Of a stretch of DNA of 64,000 nt, positions 43,405 through 52,444 are shown one piece after another. A program made the position numbers and the translations under genes. How positions within the stretch are numbered: position 1 is the stretch's first letter; each line of letters opens with the position of its first letter. The stretch lies in assembly GCA_949451605.1 (NCBI GenBank), contig CASTSB010000007.1, positions 1 through 64,000 of the forward strand, read 5' to 3'. The DNA is from an uncultured Bacilli bacterium. Lineage in GTDB: Bacteria; Bacillota_I; Bacilli_A; RF39; UBA660. Below the pieces are notes generated by a model. The model searched no databases and was not told the DNA's origin. It saw only the letters and a program-made list of their open reading frames with translations.

Positions 43405-43456
43405 AACAAAAAAAAAAGAAGCCATTGCTATACTAAACGTATATTAAAGCTTCATT
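43405..43456 (-). terminator. terminator upstream of nifJ
   Basis: GAAGC/GCTTC stem with a 26-nt loop and a run of ten T on the minus strand, ending the glycosidase transcript before nifJ. Confidence 0.65.
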
Positions 43457-43459
43457 TAA

Positions 43460-44593
43460 TTATTTCATATTACACCCTGAACATGCTTTATTGTTCTTAT
43501 TAGTAACAATAAAGGCATTAGAAACTGTTCTTCCACCATATTCTCCACCAGCACTAGGTCTATTAAACAATTTACCATTAACAGACATTGTAGAAGATGC
43601 ACCACCATCTAAATTAGCAGCCGTATAAGCACCATACCTTAATAGAATTTCTATAACATCATTCATTGTGGCACCAAGACTATATCCAGGAAGACGACCT
43701 TCTATTATTAAAAATAGAACAATTCCATCTTGTCTTTGAGCTATAACTGTACGAGGAGCTGTTCCCCATCCACCATCACCATGGATTTTAGAGACCTTAC
43801 CATTAACAATTAAGTTAGGACCGAATTCAACAGCATTCATCATACCTTTCTTGATGGCATCTTCTGGTTTATCAGGAGTAAGCAACAGCTTATGATCTTT
43901 AGTAAAACCAACTAAAGTACCAGATCCACCAGGATGATTCCAAACAAGTTCACCATCTTTAATGATAGCACCTAGTGGAACAGACCCATTACCCCAACCA
44001 TCTAGGTCTTCGAATCCTCCACCATTAATACCAACATATCCACCGTATTTTTTACACATACTACTAACACTATAACCAGCTTTTCCTAATTTCCAAGAAA
44101 CTGCTAAATCAACATCACTTGGATCATAGATTACAGTCAAATAACCTTTATATTTTCCTTCATCTAATTTAATAATCTTATAAAGATCATTTCCTTCATC
44201 TCTTGTATATAAATCTTTCTCATACTTACTAGAATAATGACTTTTCTCTTTAGTATTACCTATTACAATATCATCTAAATTAACACTATCTGTATTTTGC
44301 TCTATATAGTTTTGACTCATTATTTTATTAATTGTATCTTCATTATATAAAGTATATGCAAAATACTTATGATTCATTGTTGTCATCGCAGTAGGAATCC
44401 AAAAAGTCTTAAATTTATCAGTATTAATAATAACTAAAACAATAATTACAAAAATATCTAATAAAACAGTGAATATTGTGAATTTATGAATATAAAACTT
44501 TTTCTTTTCTTTTTTACTTTTAGATTTTTTTTCTGATTTTGCTTTTTTACTTTTAGTTTCCAATAATTTATCTTCACTTTTTTCTCTTGCCAT
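43460..44593 (-). CDS. membrane-anchored phosphodiester glycosidase (NAGPA/DUF2233), copy 1
   Basis: 377 residues. A Lys/Glu-rich cytoplasmic start, one membrane segment (about 33-55) and an external NAGPA domain: 'YGGYVGINGGGFEDLDG', 'GAIIKDGELVWN', 'GWGTAPRTVIAQRQDGIVLF' and 'AANLDGGASSTMSVNG'. NAGPA-type domains remove sugars held by phosphodiester links, for example on teichoic acids or glycoproteins. It shares the 'TAMTTMNH' region after the anchor with the copy at 46.6 kb. Co-transcribed with the 44.6-kb gene. Confidence 0.88.
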   Translation of the reverse strand: MAREKSEDKLLETKSKKAKSEKKSKSKKEKKKFYIHKFTIFTVLLDIFVIIVLVIINTDKFKTFWIPTAMTTMNHKYFAYTLYNEDTINKIMSQNYIEQNTDSVNLDDIVIGNTKEKSHYSSKYEKDLYTRDEGNDLYKIIKLDEGKYKGYLTVIYDPSDVDLAVSWKLGKAGYSVSSMCKKYGGYVGINGGGFEDLDGWGNGSVPLGAIIKDGELVWNHPGGSGTLVGFTKDHKLLLTPDKPEDAIKKGMMNAVEFGPNLIVNGKVSKIHGDGGWGTAPRTVIAQRQDGIVLFLIIEGRLPGYSLGATMNDVIEILLRYGAYTAANLDGGASSTMSVNGKLFNRPSAGGEYGGRTVSNAFIVTNKNNKACSGCNMK

Positions 44594-44596
44594 ATC

Positions 44597-45979
44597 CTAC
44601 CTCACTATATATGGACTATCAACTGTACCATTTCCTTCTTTAATATCAATTGTCTCTGCATTCAAACTTATTACAGGAATAATACCCCTCGCATCATCAA
44701 TTGTAGTTTCTTCTAGCATTCCATAATTATGATAAACATAAACCATTTTACCAACACTGGATGTAGTATTTGACAAATAATAATTATCTAATCCTAAATT
44801 ATGATAATCAAATAAGTTTAACATTCCTACTTTACTAGTTACAAAAGATGAATAAATATTTGTAAAGCTAAGAGATGTATCATTACTAACTTCACCTGTA
44901 TAAACATTAAAATCTAACAATTTATCTTTATAAGCCAAACTATTCAATAAATTTTTATTTAATTTAAACGCAATATTATATCTATTAGTTGGATCAAAAA
45001 GACTAGTTTTTTTACTATAAAATTCAGTAGATGTAAAATTAGTATATGCTAGTTTTACTATACCATCTTTATGAGCAAAAACTTTCCATATATCACCAGA
45101 AATATTTACATAACTATCAACTAAATTAACACTATTATCTTGTTTTATTACATAAGGATTATCCTTGGTTCCATCCCCACCACTAATTTGTAAATCCTTC
45201 TTAAAAGTAAATACACTTCTTACACCATATGACTGATATAAAGAACCAGTAAGCAGTGAACCATCTTCACTTACATAATAATTATTCTGACTTTTATCTA
45301 TTCCATTAATCCAAAAATATTTATTAATGTTCAAATAACTATTCTTTCCATTAGCCAAAGAATAATCTTTAATACTTAAAGTTGTAATATAATCTTTATA
45401 ACTATCCTTTCCTTTTGATACTTTTCCCTCATCAAAAGTATCAATAGAATAATGAGTTTTAACTAAAAAGTCATTTGGATAAGGAATAGTATCATAATAA
45501 ATACCAGACTGTTCTATCTTTTCATCTTTTGTTAACCAAGTTCTTATATTAGAAGTTAAATAACTAGACTCATCTCCATACATAAACTCAGATACAATAT
45601 CATCACTAACTACTTTAGTTGTTCCATCATTATTAACACGAATTATTCTAAAAATACGATTTCCAAATTTAACATAATTATTTGAAACATTTCCCTTAAA
45701 GTAATATCCATCTACATCTTGATGAAGACCTTCACCATCTGTTACAGGTTTAACTAAAGTAACACTTCCATTTAATGTATGAACAGCTTCCGCAAGTCTC
45801 ATATTTTGTTTACTATAATAATAAAAGCTTCTTCCACCATAATAAAGACCAATCCCTATAATTAAAATAATGCTTATAATATTAAAAGCTAATTCCTTCT
45901 TATTATAAGGAACTAACTTATCTTTGTTCTTTAATTTATATAAAATATTTACCTTATTATTCTTTTTTAGTTTTTTCAT
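44597..45979 (-). CDS. membrane-anchored protein with repeated 'W/FRIIRV' modules, unknown
   Basis: 460 residues, one N-terminal membrane segment (about 30-50). The external part contains repeated small beta modules such as 'YVKFGNRIFRIIRVNNDGTT' and 'IWKVFAHKDGIVKLAY', followed by 'GDGTKDNPYVI' / 'GNGTVDSPYIV' end repeats. Such modules recur in surface proteins of gut Firmicutes. It lies 3 bases from the phosphodiester glycosidase gene, so a partner role in surface glycan handling is likely. Not recognised further. Confidence 0.7.
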   Translation of the reverse strand: MKKLKKNNKVNILYKLKNKDKLVPYNKKELAFNIISIILIIGIGLYYGGRSFYYYSKQNMRLAEAVHTLNGSVTLVKPVTDGEGLHQDVDGYYFKGNVSNNYVKFGNRIFRIIRVNNDGTTKVVSDDIVSEFMYGDESSYLTSNIRTWLTKDEKIEQSGIYYDTIPYPNDFLVKTHYSIDTFDEGKVSKGKDSYKDYITTLSIKDYSLANGKNSYLNINKYFWINGIDKSQNNYYVSEDGSLLTGSLYQSYGVRSVFTFKKDLQISGGDGTKDNPYVIKQDNSVNLVDSYVNISGDIWKVFAHKDGIVKLAYTNFTSTEFYSKKTSLFDPTNRYNIAFKLNKNLLNSLAYKDKLLDFNVYTGEVSNDTSLSFTNIYSSFVTSKVGMLNLFDYHNLGLDNYYLSNTTSSVGKMVYVYHNYGMLEETTIDDARGIIPVISLNAETIDIKEGNGTVDSPYIVR

Positions 45980-46030
45980 ACTACAACTCCACTCTAAATA
46001 AAATTATAACAAATACCGAATTTTCATTCA

Positions 46031-46065
46031 AGAAAAAAAGTAGTTTAATTAAATTAAACTACTTA
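46031..46065 (-). terminator. intrinsic terminator
   Basis: AAGTAGTTTAAT/ATTAAACTACTT hairpin with T-run on the minus strand, downstream of the 46.2-kb gene. Confidence 0.8.
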
Positions 46066-46181
46066 TTAAGATACTTTATTAAATCTATTTATATAGTCAT
46101 TTTTCTTGATTTTATAAAAATTTTAACAAATACAAAAATACACGTCTATTATCATATTTTACAAAATTTACATAGAACAAA

Positions 46182-46550
46182 TTATTCAACCACTTTTGTT
46201 TGAGAATCATCATAAGAATTATTATAATTTGCTTTATCCCCAGTATTATTATAGTTTCTAGCATAATTCCAACAAGAAGCTATTGAATAGTTTTGATCAA
46301 GCATTCCCATTACTGCATTAATAATAAATGGTAAAAAGAAAAACATAATAAAAGCCATAAGCCAGTTTTTAAAACCAGTTTTTAATTTTTTATTTTCTGG
46401 ATCAACTAATAGCTTAGTTAATAATTTTACAAGTGCAATAATAGCAATTATAGGAACTATTATTTGCATAATTGTCATTACCTTTTGAATAATACTTAAT
46501 ATATTAGCAAGAGCATAATCATTACACAATTCAACTATACCTAAAAACAT
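46182..46550 (-). CDS. small two-pass membrane protein, VirB2/pilin-like layout
   Basis: 122 residues with two long hydrophobic segments (about 20-45 and 60-85) and a polar Asn-rich tail. The layout 'LSIIQKVMTIMQIIVPIIAI' then 'NWLMAFIMFFFLPFI' resembles TrbC/VirB2 or small pilin-like membrane proteins, but I see no secretion genes. It may be an accessory of the surface-glycan locus. Ribosome site GAGGTGA. Confidence 0.55.
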   Translation of the reverse strand: MFLGIVELCNDYALANILSIIQKVMTIMQIIVPIIAIIALVKLLTKLLVDPENKKLKTGFKNWLMAFIMFFFLPFIINAVMGMLDQNYSIASCWNYARNYNNTGDKANYNNSYDDSQTKVVE

Positions 46551-46613
46551 ATAATCACCTCAATAAATTTCAATGTAGTTATCATAACATAACTTTATAA
46601 ATTAATCTATAAA

Positions 46614-47657
46614 TTATTTAACTATCCAAAATGTAGACATATCTCTAAGGCCATTTTTCCCTCCAGCAACTGGAGTGTTTATTATCTCATTATTTATAAC
46701 TAGCTCAGAAGAACTTCCTCCATCTAAATTAGCTGCATTAACGGCTCCATAATTTTCCATAACATCACATAAGTCTGACATATCAGCACCTATACTATTA
46801 GCAAGTCTTCCATTAATTACTAAAAACAAAACAATGCCATCTACTCTTTGACCAATAGCAGTTCTAGGAGCAATTCCCCAACCGCCATTTCCAGATACAA
46901 AACTACGCTTACCATTAATAATTAAATAAGGTCCAAATTCAACCGCATCACGAACACCTTTATTTAAAGCTTCATTTGCACTCATTTTTCCAAGAATCAA
47001 TTTATTTTCATTTGTAAAGCCAATTATTCCACCACCTACATTGGCAGGAACATAACTACTAACAAGCTTACCATTTTTTATAACAGTTCCATGAGGAAGT
47101 GCTCCATTACTGTTCCAATCAGGATCATAGAATCCACCTGCATTCATCGCAATAATCGCTTTTTCTCTTTTAGAAACAGTTAAAATGCTTTCTCCTCTAA
47201 CTCCTAAATAGTTAGTAGTTGCGATGCTTATTCTAGATGGATCATAAATCGCAACCAAAAATCCTTTATAAGAAGTTCCATTAATTGGAATTACTTTATA
47301 TAAATCATTTTCCTCATCTTTAGTCAAAACTTCTTTATCATATTTATTTTTATAAATGCTAGAAGTATATTTTTTAAATTTAATTACACTTGTATCTGTC
47401 ATCTCATCAATTTCAAAAACCTTATTTCTAGAAAGAACTTTTTGAATATATTCATCACTATAAAGCCAAGTTGCCAAATATCTATGATTCATTGTTGTCA
47501 TAGCACTAGTTATCCAAAAATCTTTAAAGCTTTCAATTGGTCCATAAAAAAGAAAAAGAAAACTAAATATTAATAGACAAAATATACTACAAATAGATAC
47601 AATTATCTTTTTTTTCAAACTCCACTTCTTACTTTTCATCTTTTTCTTCACGGCCAT
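46614..47657 (-). CDS. membrane-anchored phosphodiester glycosidase (NAGPA/DUF2233), copy 2
   Basis: About 347 residues from ATG 47657, six bases after AAGG; upstream ATG 47675 and downstream 47639 are alternatives. One membrane segment and an NAGPA domain: 'IIAMNAGGFYDPDWNSNG', 'GAL PHGTVIKNGKLVS', 'GGWGIAPRTAIGQRVDGIVL' and 'AANLDGGSSSELVIN'. Paralogue of copy 1, about 2 kb away. The start overlaps the upstream lipoprotein-type gene. Same predicted role: release of phosphodiester-linked sugars at the surface. Confidence 0.88.
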   Translation of the reverse strand: MAVKKKMKSKKWSLKKKIIVSICSIFCLLIFSFLFLFYGPIESFKDFWITSAMTTMNHRYLATWLYSDEYIQKVLSRNKVFEIDEMTDTSVIKFKKYTSSIYKNKYDKEVLTKDEENDLYKVIPINGTSYKGFLVAIYDPSRISIATTNYLGVRGESILTVSKREKAIIAMNAGGFYDPDWNSNGALPHGTVIKNGKLVSSYVPANVGGGIIGFTNENKLILGKMSANEALNKGVRDAVEFGPYLIINGKRSFVSGNGGWGIAPRTAIGQRVDGIVLFLVINGRLANSIGADMSDLCDVMENYGAVNAANLDGGSSSELVINNEIINTPVAGGKNGLRDMSTFWIVK

Positions 47658-48210
47658 CAAATACCTTATCACCATTAAAATCTATAAATTTCTTAGAAGT
47701 TTTGTAAGAGGATACTAAATTAGGATTTCCTAAAGAAGTTGCATATTTATTGTAATCATCCATAGACTTATTATAAAAATTAATATCAGTCACAAAACAA
47801 TTAACTACTTGTTCATAAATAGTTTTATAATTACTACATTTTGAATTAATAGAACTATCAGGATAATAAGCATCATCACAAAGTTTATCTAAATTAATTC
47901 TTTTCTTATTTATCTGATCTACTAAAGCTTCATAATTAGAAAGTCTAGTTTTAACAATTTTGTCTTCACTAAAAACAGTATCATAAAAGAAACTACTTAA
48001 GACTTCTCCATATAATAAATCTCTTTGTTCTTCAAAAATACTTACTTCTGTACTAAAATCTTCAAAAACTGAAGAAACATCTTCCATTCTGGAACGAACA
48101 TTTTCTTGATCGTTTCTAAGACCAATTACAAAAGATGATACACATCCAGAAAATATCATTACTAAACTTACTCCAATTAAAACTAACGCTACACTTCGTA
48201 TCTTTTCCAT
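47629..48210 (-). CDS. lipoprotein-like coiled-coil protein, unknown
   Basis: 193 residues. N-terminal hydrophobic segment ending in a lipobox-like 'IFSGC' at about residue 22, then a helical, coiled-coil-like external region. Overlaps the start of glycosidase copy 2, so translationally coupled. Not recognised; likely a surface partner of the glycosidase. Confidence 0.6.
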   Translation of the reverse strand: MEKIRSVALVLIGVSLVMIFSGCVSSFVIGLRNDQENVRSRMEDVSSVFEDFSTEVSIFEEQRDLLYGEVLSSFFYDTVFSEDKIVKTRLSNYEALVDQINKKRINLDKLCDDAYYPDSSINSKCSNYKTIYEQVVNCFVTDINFYNKSMDDYNKYATSLGNPNLVSSYKTSKKFIDFNGDKVFDGREEKDEK

Positions 48211-48239
48211 ACTACTATCACCCTATAATAAATTATAAC

Positions 48240-48282
48240 AAAAAGAAAAAGACTTTGTACACAATTTAACAAAATCTTTTTA
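48240..48282 (-). terminator. intrinsic terminator of the glycosyltransferase operon
   Basis: AAGATTTTGT/ACAAAGTCTT hairpin followed by T-run on the minus strand. Confidence 0.6.
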
Positions 48283-48284
48283 AT

Positions 48285-49109
48285 TTATTTTCTAAAAATT
48301 ACAAATTTATTACATAAATAGCTAATTACAAAAATTAATAAGACTGATATTAATAAAGAATCTGCATTAGATAAAATCACAATAATCATAAAATTAATAA
48401 ATATATATAATATAAATTCAAATACTGTTAATAAACCCTTACTTTTATTATTAAATACTAAAAACTTATTTATAAGATAATGAACAACTAACATTCCAAA
48501 TAACATTGAGTAATAAATTGGCTTATTTAAAAATATATGTTCTCTTAAAATATTAGCCACCAAATATAAAATAATAAAAAATAAAGCATACTTAATTAAT
48601 TCTAAAGATTTATTAAACCAAGAAACATGATTATCTTTTTCTATATAATCACTTATTAATTTAATCATATTATTTGTATTACTCTTATATTTTTTAGGTT
48701 TAAAATTCTTAGCTTTTTCCAAAACTTTTGATAACTTTGAAAAATCACTTAATTCTAAAATATATCCTTGCTTAGAAAATTCTGAAACAAGCTCAATTTG
48801 ATGATCATTAGTATGTTCTTCATATTGCTTTAACCTTGCGGCAGCTATAACTGTTTTTCCCTTCTTTATAGCCGATAAAATAGAACCAGCACCCCCATGA
48901 GTAATTATCAAATCAGCTTCATCCATTAATTTGTCAAATTCATCCATAGGAATTAAATCAAATATTTCCATATTTTTAGAAGAATATTTAGTAAGTCCAG
49001 CTTGTACTACTACTCTATCTTTAATATTTCCTTTTGATATTTCCTTATCTATAGCTTTTAAAAGTCTTTCAAATGATTTATCTTGTGTTCCAAGTGTTAC
49101 AAATATCAT
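48285..49109 (-). CDS. Alg13/PssE-like glycosyltransferase fused to GtrA-like membrane domain
   Basis: About 274 residues. Start is ATG 49109, overlapping the stop of the Alg14-like gene (TAATG), after GGGGGTGG. Residues 1-150 are an Alg13/GT28-C fold ('MIFVTLGTQDKSFERLLKAI', 'ADLIITHGGAGSI', 'GKTVIAAARLKQYEEHTNDH'). Residues 165-274 carry four membrane segments ending 'YLCNKFVIFRK', which is the GtrA/DPMS ending. Alg13-Alg14 pairs add a sugar to lipid-linked carriers; a GtrA tail would join the transferase to a lipid-sugar flippase-like module. The fusion is unusual. Confidence 0.8.
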   Translation of the reverse strand: MIFVTLGTQDKSFERLLKAIDKEISKGNIKDRVVVQAGLTKYSSKNMEIFDLIPMDEFDKLMDEADLIITHGGAGSILSAIKKGKTVIAAARLKQYEEHTNDHQIELVSEFSKQGYILELSDFSKLSKVLEKAKNFKPKKYKSNTNNMIKLISDYIEKDNHVSWFNKSLELIKYALFFIILYLVANILREHIFLNKPIYYSMLFGMLVVHYLINKFLVFNNKSKGLLTVFEFILYIFINFMIIVILSNADSLLISVLLIFVISYLCNKFVIFRK

Positions 49110-49582
49110 TAGAAAATCCACCCCCCATAAACACTAGATGGATATAACTCTTTTAAGCTTTCCCATTGAATAATAAACTTATCACTTATAGGATATAATA
49201 GTTTTCCTGTAACTGTTTTTGAATTTATATTCGCAAAAGTTTCTATATATATAATACGTGTTCCAAAAATCTTTCCAAAACAACATATAGGACCTGCAGT
49301 ATGAACACCTGTTGTCACAATATAGTCTGGATGAATTTTAAAATACAAATATATACTTTTTAAAATATTATAAAAAAGTTTAAAAGGATAAGTAATCATA
49401 TGATCTTTAGTACCATATACTAAGTAATCTATTTTCTTACCATATGATTTTTTTAAAGCCAAATTAGATTTAGTTTTTTCAGTAATTAAATGATAATCAT
49501 ATAAAGAAAACATACTTTCAAGTTGCATTAATTCCTTTAAATGACCACCAGTACTTGCTACAAACAATACTTTCTTTTTCAT
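49109..49582 (-). CDS. Alg14/PssD-like membrane-anchoring glycosyltransferase subunit
   Basis: 157 residues. 'VLFVASTGGHLKELMQLESM' and 'YIVTTGVHTAGPICCFGKIF' match the Alg14/PssD family, which pairs with an Alg13/PssE catalytic subunit. Together they probably add the second sugar to a lipid-linked surface-glycan precursor. It is coupled to the Alg13-like gene by TAATG and follows the GT4 gene by 1 base. Confidence 0.88.
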   Translation of the reverse strand: MKKKVLFVASTGGHLKELMQLESMFSLYDYHLITEKTKSNLALKKSYGKKIDYLVYGTKDHMITYPFKLFYNILKSIYLYFKIHPDYIVTTGVHTAGPICCFGKIFGTRIIYIETFANINSKTVTGKLLYPISDKFIIQWESLKELYPSSVYGGWIF

Positions 49583-49583
49583 C

Positions 49584-50723
49584 TTACTTCTCCTCTTTTA
49601 AAATATCATACCATAACTTTATAACTTCGCTTCCAGTATACTTTTTGACACTCGTATAAGCTTCTTGACCTAATTTATCCCTTTTATCTTTATTATTAAT
49701 TAAATAAGATACCCTTTCTACATATGAAGAATAATCCCTATTATCTACTAAATAACCATTAACACCATCTTCAATCAACTCTCTAGCTCCTTCAGCAGAT
49801 GAAAAAGCAATACAAGGGACACCATGCGACATAGCTTCTATCAAAACAATTCCAAAAGATTCAGTATAAGAAGTCATTAAATAAATAGAAGATTCATGCA
49901 ATAGATTATCAATATAATCTTTATCTCTAAACCCATGTAACCTAACTTTATCACTTAAATTATTAGAGTCAATAAATTCTTGTAATTCAGTCCTTAATGG
50001 ACCATCACCTATAATATCAAGACACCAATCTTCATGTTTTATTGTTAATTTCTTATATATTTCTAATAAATCATAAAATCCTTTTTCTTCTGAAAGTCTT
50101 CCTACGCTAATTAGTCTTTTCTTATTTAAATGAGATAAGTATTTAGGAAGTTTATCGATAATATTTGGAATATATACACATCTACATTTAGAACCATCTA
50201 AACTAGCTTTATAAAAATCTTTTAATTCATTAGAAACAAGTACTAAGAAGTCTAACCTTTTTGCATACTTAATAATTTTATTTGCATATTTCAAATTACC
50301 ATGATAATGATTATGTTCCCAGCCAATTTTTAAAACAGAATCTTTTCCATATTTACCTAACCAATTATCAAATATATCTCGTGTTGAAATAATAATTTCA
50401 CTATCAGTGTTTTTTATATAATCAACCATTGTTTGTTTTCTAAGCTTGAGAATTTTAAAACTTTTAAAGCCTTCTTTTAAGATATTACCGACTTTTTTCT
50501 TCTTAACTGCATCTTTAAAATCATCCTTATTTGGTACAACATCATTAGTTAAATATTTTACTTTGATTTTCTTATCTAGATTAAAGGCTGGCTTATCATA
50601 TAGACAATAAGTACATGCTATTTCAACTTCATACTTCTGACATAACAAATTAGCAAGCGCAATAATTGACTTTTCTATTCCGCCATAACCTAAATGTAAA
50701 GATAAAATTGATACCTTTTTCAT
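49584..50723 (-). CDS. family 4 glycosyltransferase (GT-B)
   Basis: About 379 residues. Three ATG codons follow the TAGGTG site; I take the one nearest the coding region as ATG 50723. 'HLGYGGIEKSIIALANLL' is the acceptor loop; 'LISVGRLSEEKGFYDLL', 'IIGDGPLRTEL' and 'EAMSHGVPCIAFSSAEGA' are the nucleotide-sugar motifs. It transfers sugars to a surface-glycan precursor. Forms a three-gene operon with the Alg14-like and Alg13-GtrA genes. Confidence 0.88.
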   Translation of the reverse strand: MKKVSILSLHLGYGGIEKSIIALANLLCQKYEVEIACTYCLYDKPAFNLDKKIKVKYLTNDVVPNKDDFKDAVKKKKVGNILKEGFKSFKILKLRKQTMVDYIKNTDSEIIISTRDIFDNWLGKYGKDSVLKIGWEHNHYHGNLKYANKIIKYAKRLDFLVLVSNELKDFYKASLDGSKCRCVYIPNIIDKLPKYLSHLNKKRLISVGRLSEEKGFYDLLEIYKKLTIKHEDWCLDIIGDGPLRTELQEFIDSNNLSDKVRLHGFRDKDYIDNLLHESSIYLMTSYTESFGIVLIEAMSHGVPCIAFSSAEGARELIEDGVNGYLVDNRDYSSYVERVSYLINNKDKRDKLGQEAYTSVKKYTGSEVIKLWYDILKEEK

Positions 50724-50761
50724 CATCATCACCTAAAACTATTATAACATATAATGCTAGG

Positions 50762-50787
50762 CAAAAAAAAAGCATTTTCATGCTTTT
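50762..50787 (-). terminator. intrinsic terminator
   Basis: AAGCAT/ATGCTT hairpin with GAAA loop and a run of nine T on the minus strand. Confidence 0.9.
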
Positions 50788-50790
50788 ATA

Positions 50791-51693
50791 TTATTGATTA
50801 TTTCCTGGTTGTACAGGTTGTACTACTGGTGTTACAGCTGGTTGTACACTAGGAGTAACAGGAGTAACTGCTGGAGTTACCACTGGTGCTACTTCTACTG
50901 GAGCTTGTGTAACTGGAGTTACTTGTGGAATACTTTGTGTATTTTCTAATGGATCAGCACCACCATAAATTTGATGTGAAGCATTAGGATTTACATCAAC
51001 TGGAGGAACAACTGGACTTACACCACCATAAATTGTAGTTGATGCACTTTGAACTGGTGTTACAGCAGGAGTAACTTCTGGAGTTACAACTGGAGCAACT
51101 TCTACTGGAGTTGGCATAACAGGAGTTACAACCTCAGGTGTAACAACTGGTGCCTCAACTGGTTGAACGTTTTCCTCAACTATTGGTTTAATATCTAATG
51201 GTGGAGGTGTCATAGGTTGAACATCTACTTGTGGAGCCCCAACTTCAGCTGGAGCAACAACTGGCGCATCAAAATCACTTGGAGTTGGTGCAGGTATAAC
51301 TGGAACTGCAGGTGCCATATCAGTATTAGCAGTAGCAGCCATTACTTGTGCAGGATCTACTACTTGAGTAGCAGCATCTACACTATTTGTCATAACCTCA
51401 GGTTGAATAGCAGGATTAACATTTAAATTAGTATCCATTGCTACACCAAGTTGTGCAACACTATTATCAACAACATTTTGTTGAGGCATTGCAACAGCAT
51501 CATTAGTAACTACTGCATCAGTTGCTTGAGGTGCTACTGGGCTAGCAGCACTATTATCCATAGGATTTTTTTCTTTCTTAGCTTTTTTATTAGTTACTAT
51601 TAAAATAATTAACGCAATTATTAGTAATATAACACCACCAGTAATAAACATTCCAGGTAATGTTAAAAACCATCCAAAATCAAAACTCATCAT
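50791..51693 (-). CDS. Pro/Val/Thr-rich anchored protein with degenerate repeats
   Basis: 300 residues, very low complexity. One membrane segment (residues 15-36), then a long Pro/Val/Thr/Ala-rich stalk. Repeats on 'VAPVVTPE', 'TPVTP' and 'QIYGG'/'TIYGG' with 'VDVNPNAS' recur. It is likely an extended cell-wall-spanning stalk or cytoplasmic low-complexity tail depending on topology. Function unknown. Ribosome site GGAG. Confidence 0.65.
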   Translation of the reverse strand: MMSFDFGWFLTLPGMFITGGVILLIIALIILIVTNKKAKKEKNPMDNSAASPVAPQATDAVVTNDAVAMPQQNVVDNSVAQLGVAMDTNLNVNPAIQPEVMTNSVDAATQVVDPAQVMAATANTDMAPAVPVIPAPTPSDFDAPVVAPAEVGAPQVDVQPMTPPPLDIKPIVEENVQPVEAPVVTPEVVTPVMPTPVEVAPVVTPEVTPAVTPVQSASTTIYGGVSPVVPPVDVNPNASHQIYGGADPLENTQSIPQVTPVTQAPVEVAPVVTPAVTPVTPSVQPAVTPVVQPVQPGNNQ

Positions 51694-51737
51694 TATAATC
51701 AGACTCCTTTTATTCTCTATAATCTATATTCATAATA

Positions 51738-51772
51738 ACAAAAAAATGTTTAGATTGCAAACATTTTATTTA
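51738..51772 (-). terminator. intrinsic terminator after pseudouridine synthase gene
   Basis: AAATGTTT/AAACATTT hairpin with T-run on the minus strand. Confidence 0.75.
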
Positions 51773-51781
51773 TATTTTACT

Positions 51782-52444
51782 CTATATTGTAAATAGTGTC
51801 CAATAGCCTTTTTTTGGAGGCTTTATTTCAAATTCTAAAGTCTCATGATTAATTGGATGTTCAAAGGACAAGCGATAAGCAAATAAAGCAATTTGTGTAT
51901 TATCTAACACTTTACCATATCTTTGATCACCACAAAGAGCATGATTTCGACTAGCAAATTGTACTCTAATCTGATGATGCCTTCCTGTTTTTAAATTAAT
52001 TCTAACCAAACTTTTATCTTCTTTTTTATTATATTCTAGTACTTCATACTCAAGTAAAGAATCTTTACCTTCGCAAGATATAACACTATTGCCATCTGGA
52101 AGCTTTAAAATCTTATCCGAAAGAGTTCCTTGTTCTTTATCCATTTTCCCATTGATAACAGCTAAATAAGTTTTTTGAATTTTCCTAGACTGAACCTGTT
52201 TAGTGAGTCTTGCAGCAGCCTTACTACTTCTTGCAAAAACCATAACTCCCCCAACAACTCTATCAAGTCTATGAATAAGTCCTATATATACATTACCTGG
52301 TTTATTATATTTTATCTTTACATAATTTTTAACCATATTAAGTAAATCTAAATCTCCTGTTGCATCACCTTGGCTAAGAACATTTATTGGTTTTTCTACA
52401 ACTATAACATGATTATCTTCATATAAAACATTTAATTTATTCAT
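51782..52444 (-). CDS. RluD/RsuA-superfamily pseudouridine synthase
   Basis: 220 residues from ATG 52444, which overlaps the stop of the upstream methyltransferase by 8 bases. Catalytic Asp in 'GLIHRLDRVVGGVMVFARSS' (HRLD). 'LKTGRHHQIRVQFA' and 'LFAYRLSFEHP' complete the RluA-type signature. It isomerises uridine in rRNA or tRNA; the site cannot be read. Lacks the S4 domain found in RluD. Translationally coupled to a methyltransferase, so both probably act on RNA. Confidence 0.9.
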   Translation of the reverse strand: MNKLNVLYEDNHVIVVEKPINVLSQGDATGDLDLLNMVKNYVKIKYNKPGNVYIGLIHRLDRVVGGVMVFARSSKAAARLTKQVQSRKIQKTYLAVINGKMDKEQGTLSDKILKLPDGNSVISCEGKDSLLEYEVLEYNKKEDKSLVRINLKTGRHHQIRVQFASRNHALCGDQRYGKVLDNTQIALFAYRLSFEHPINHETLEFEIKPPKKGYWTLFTI

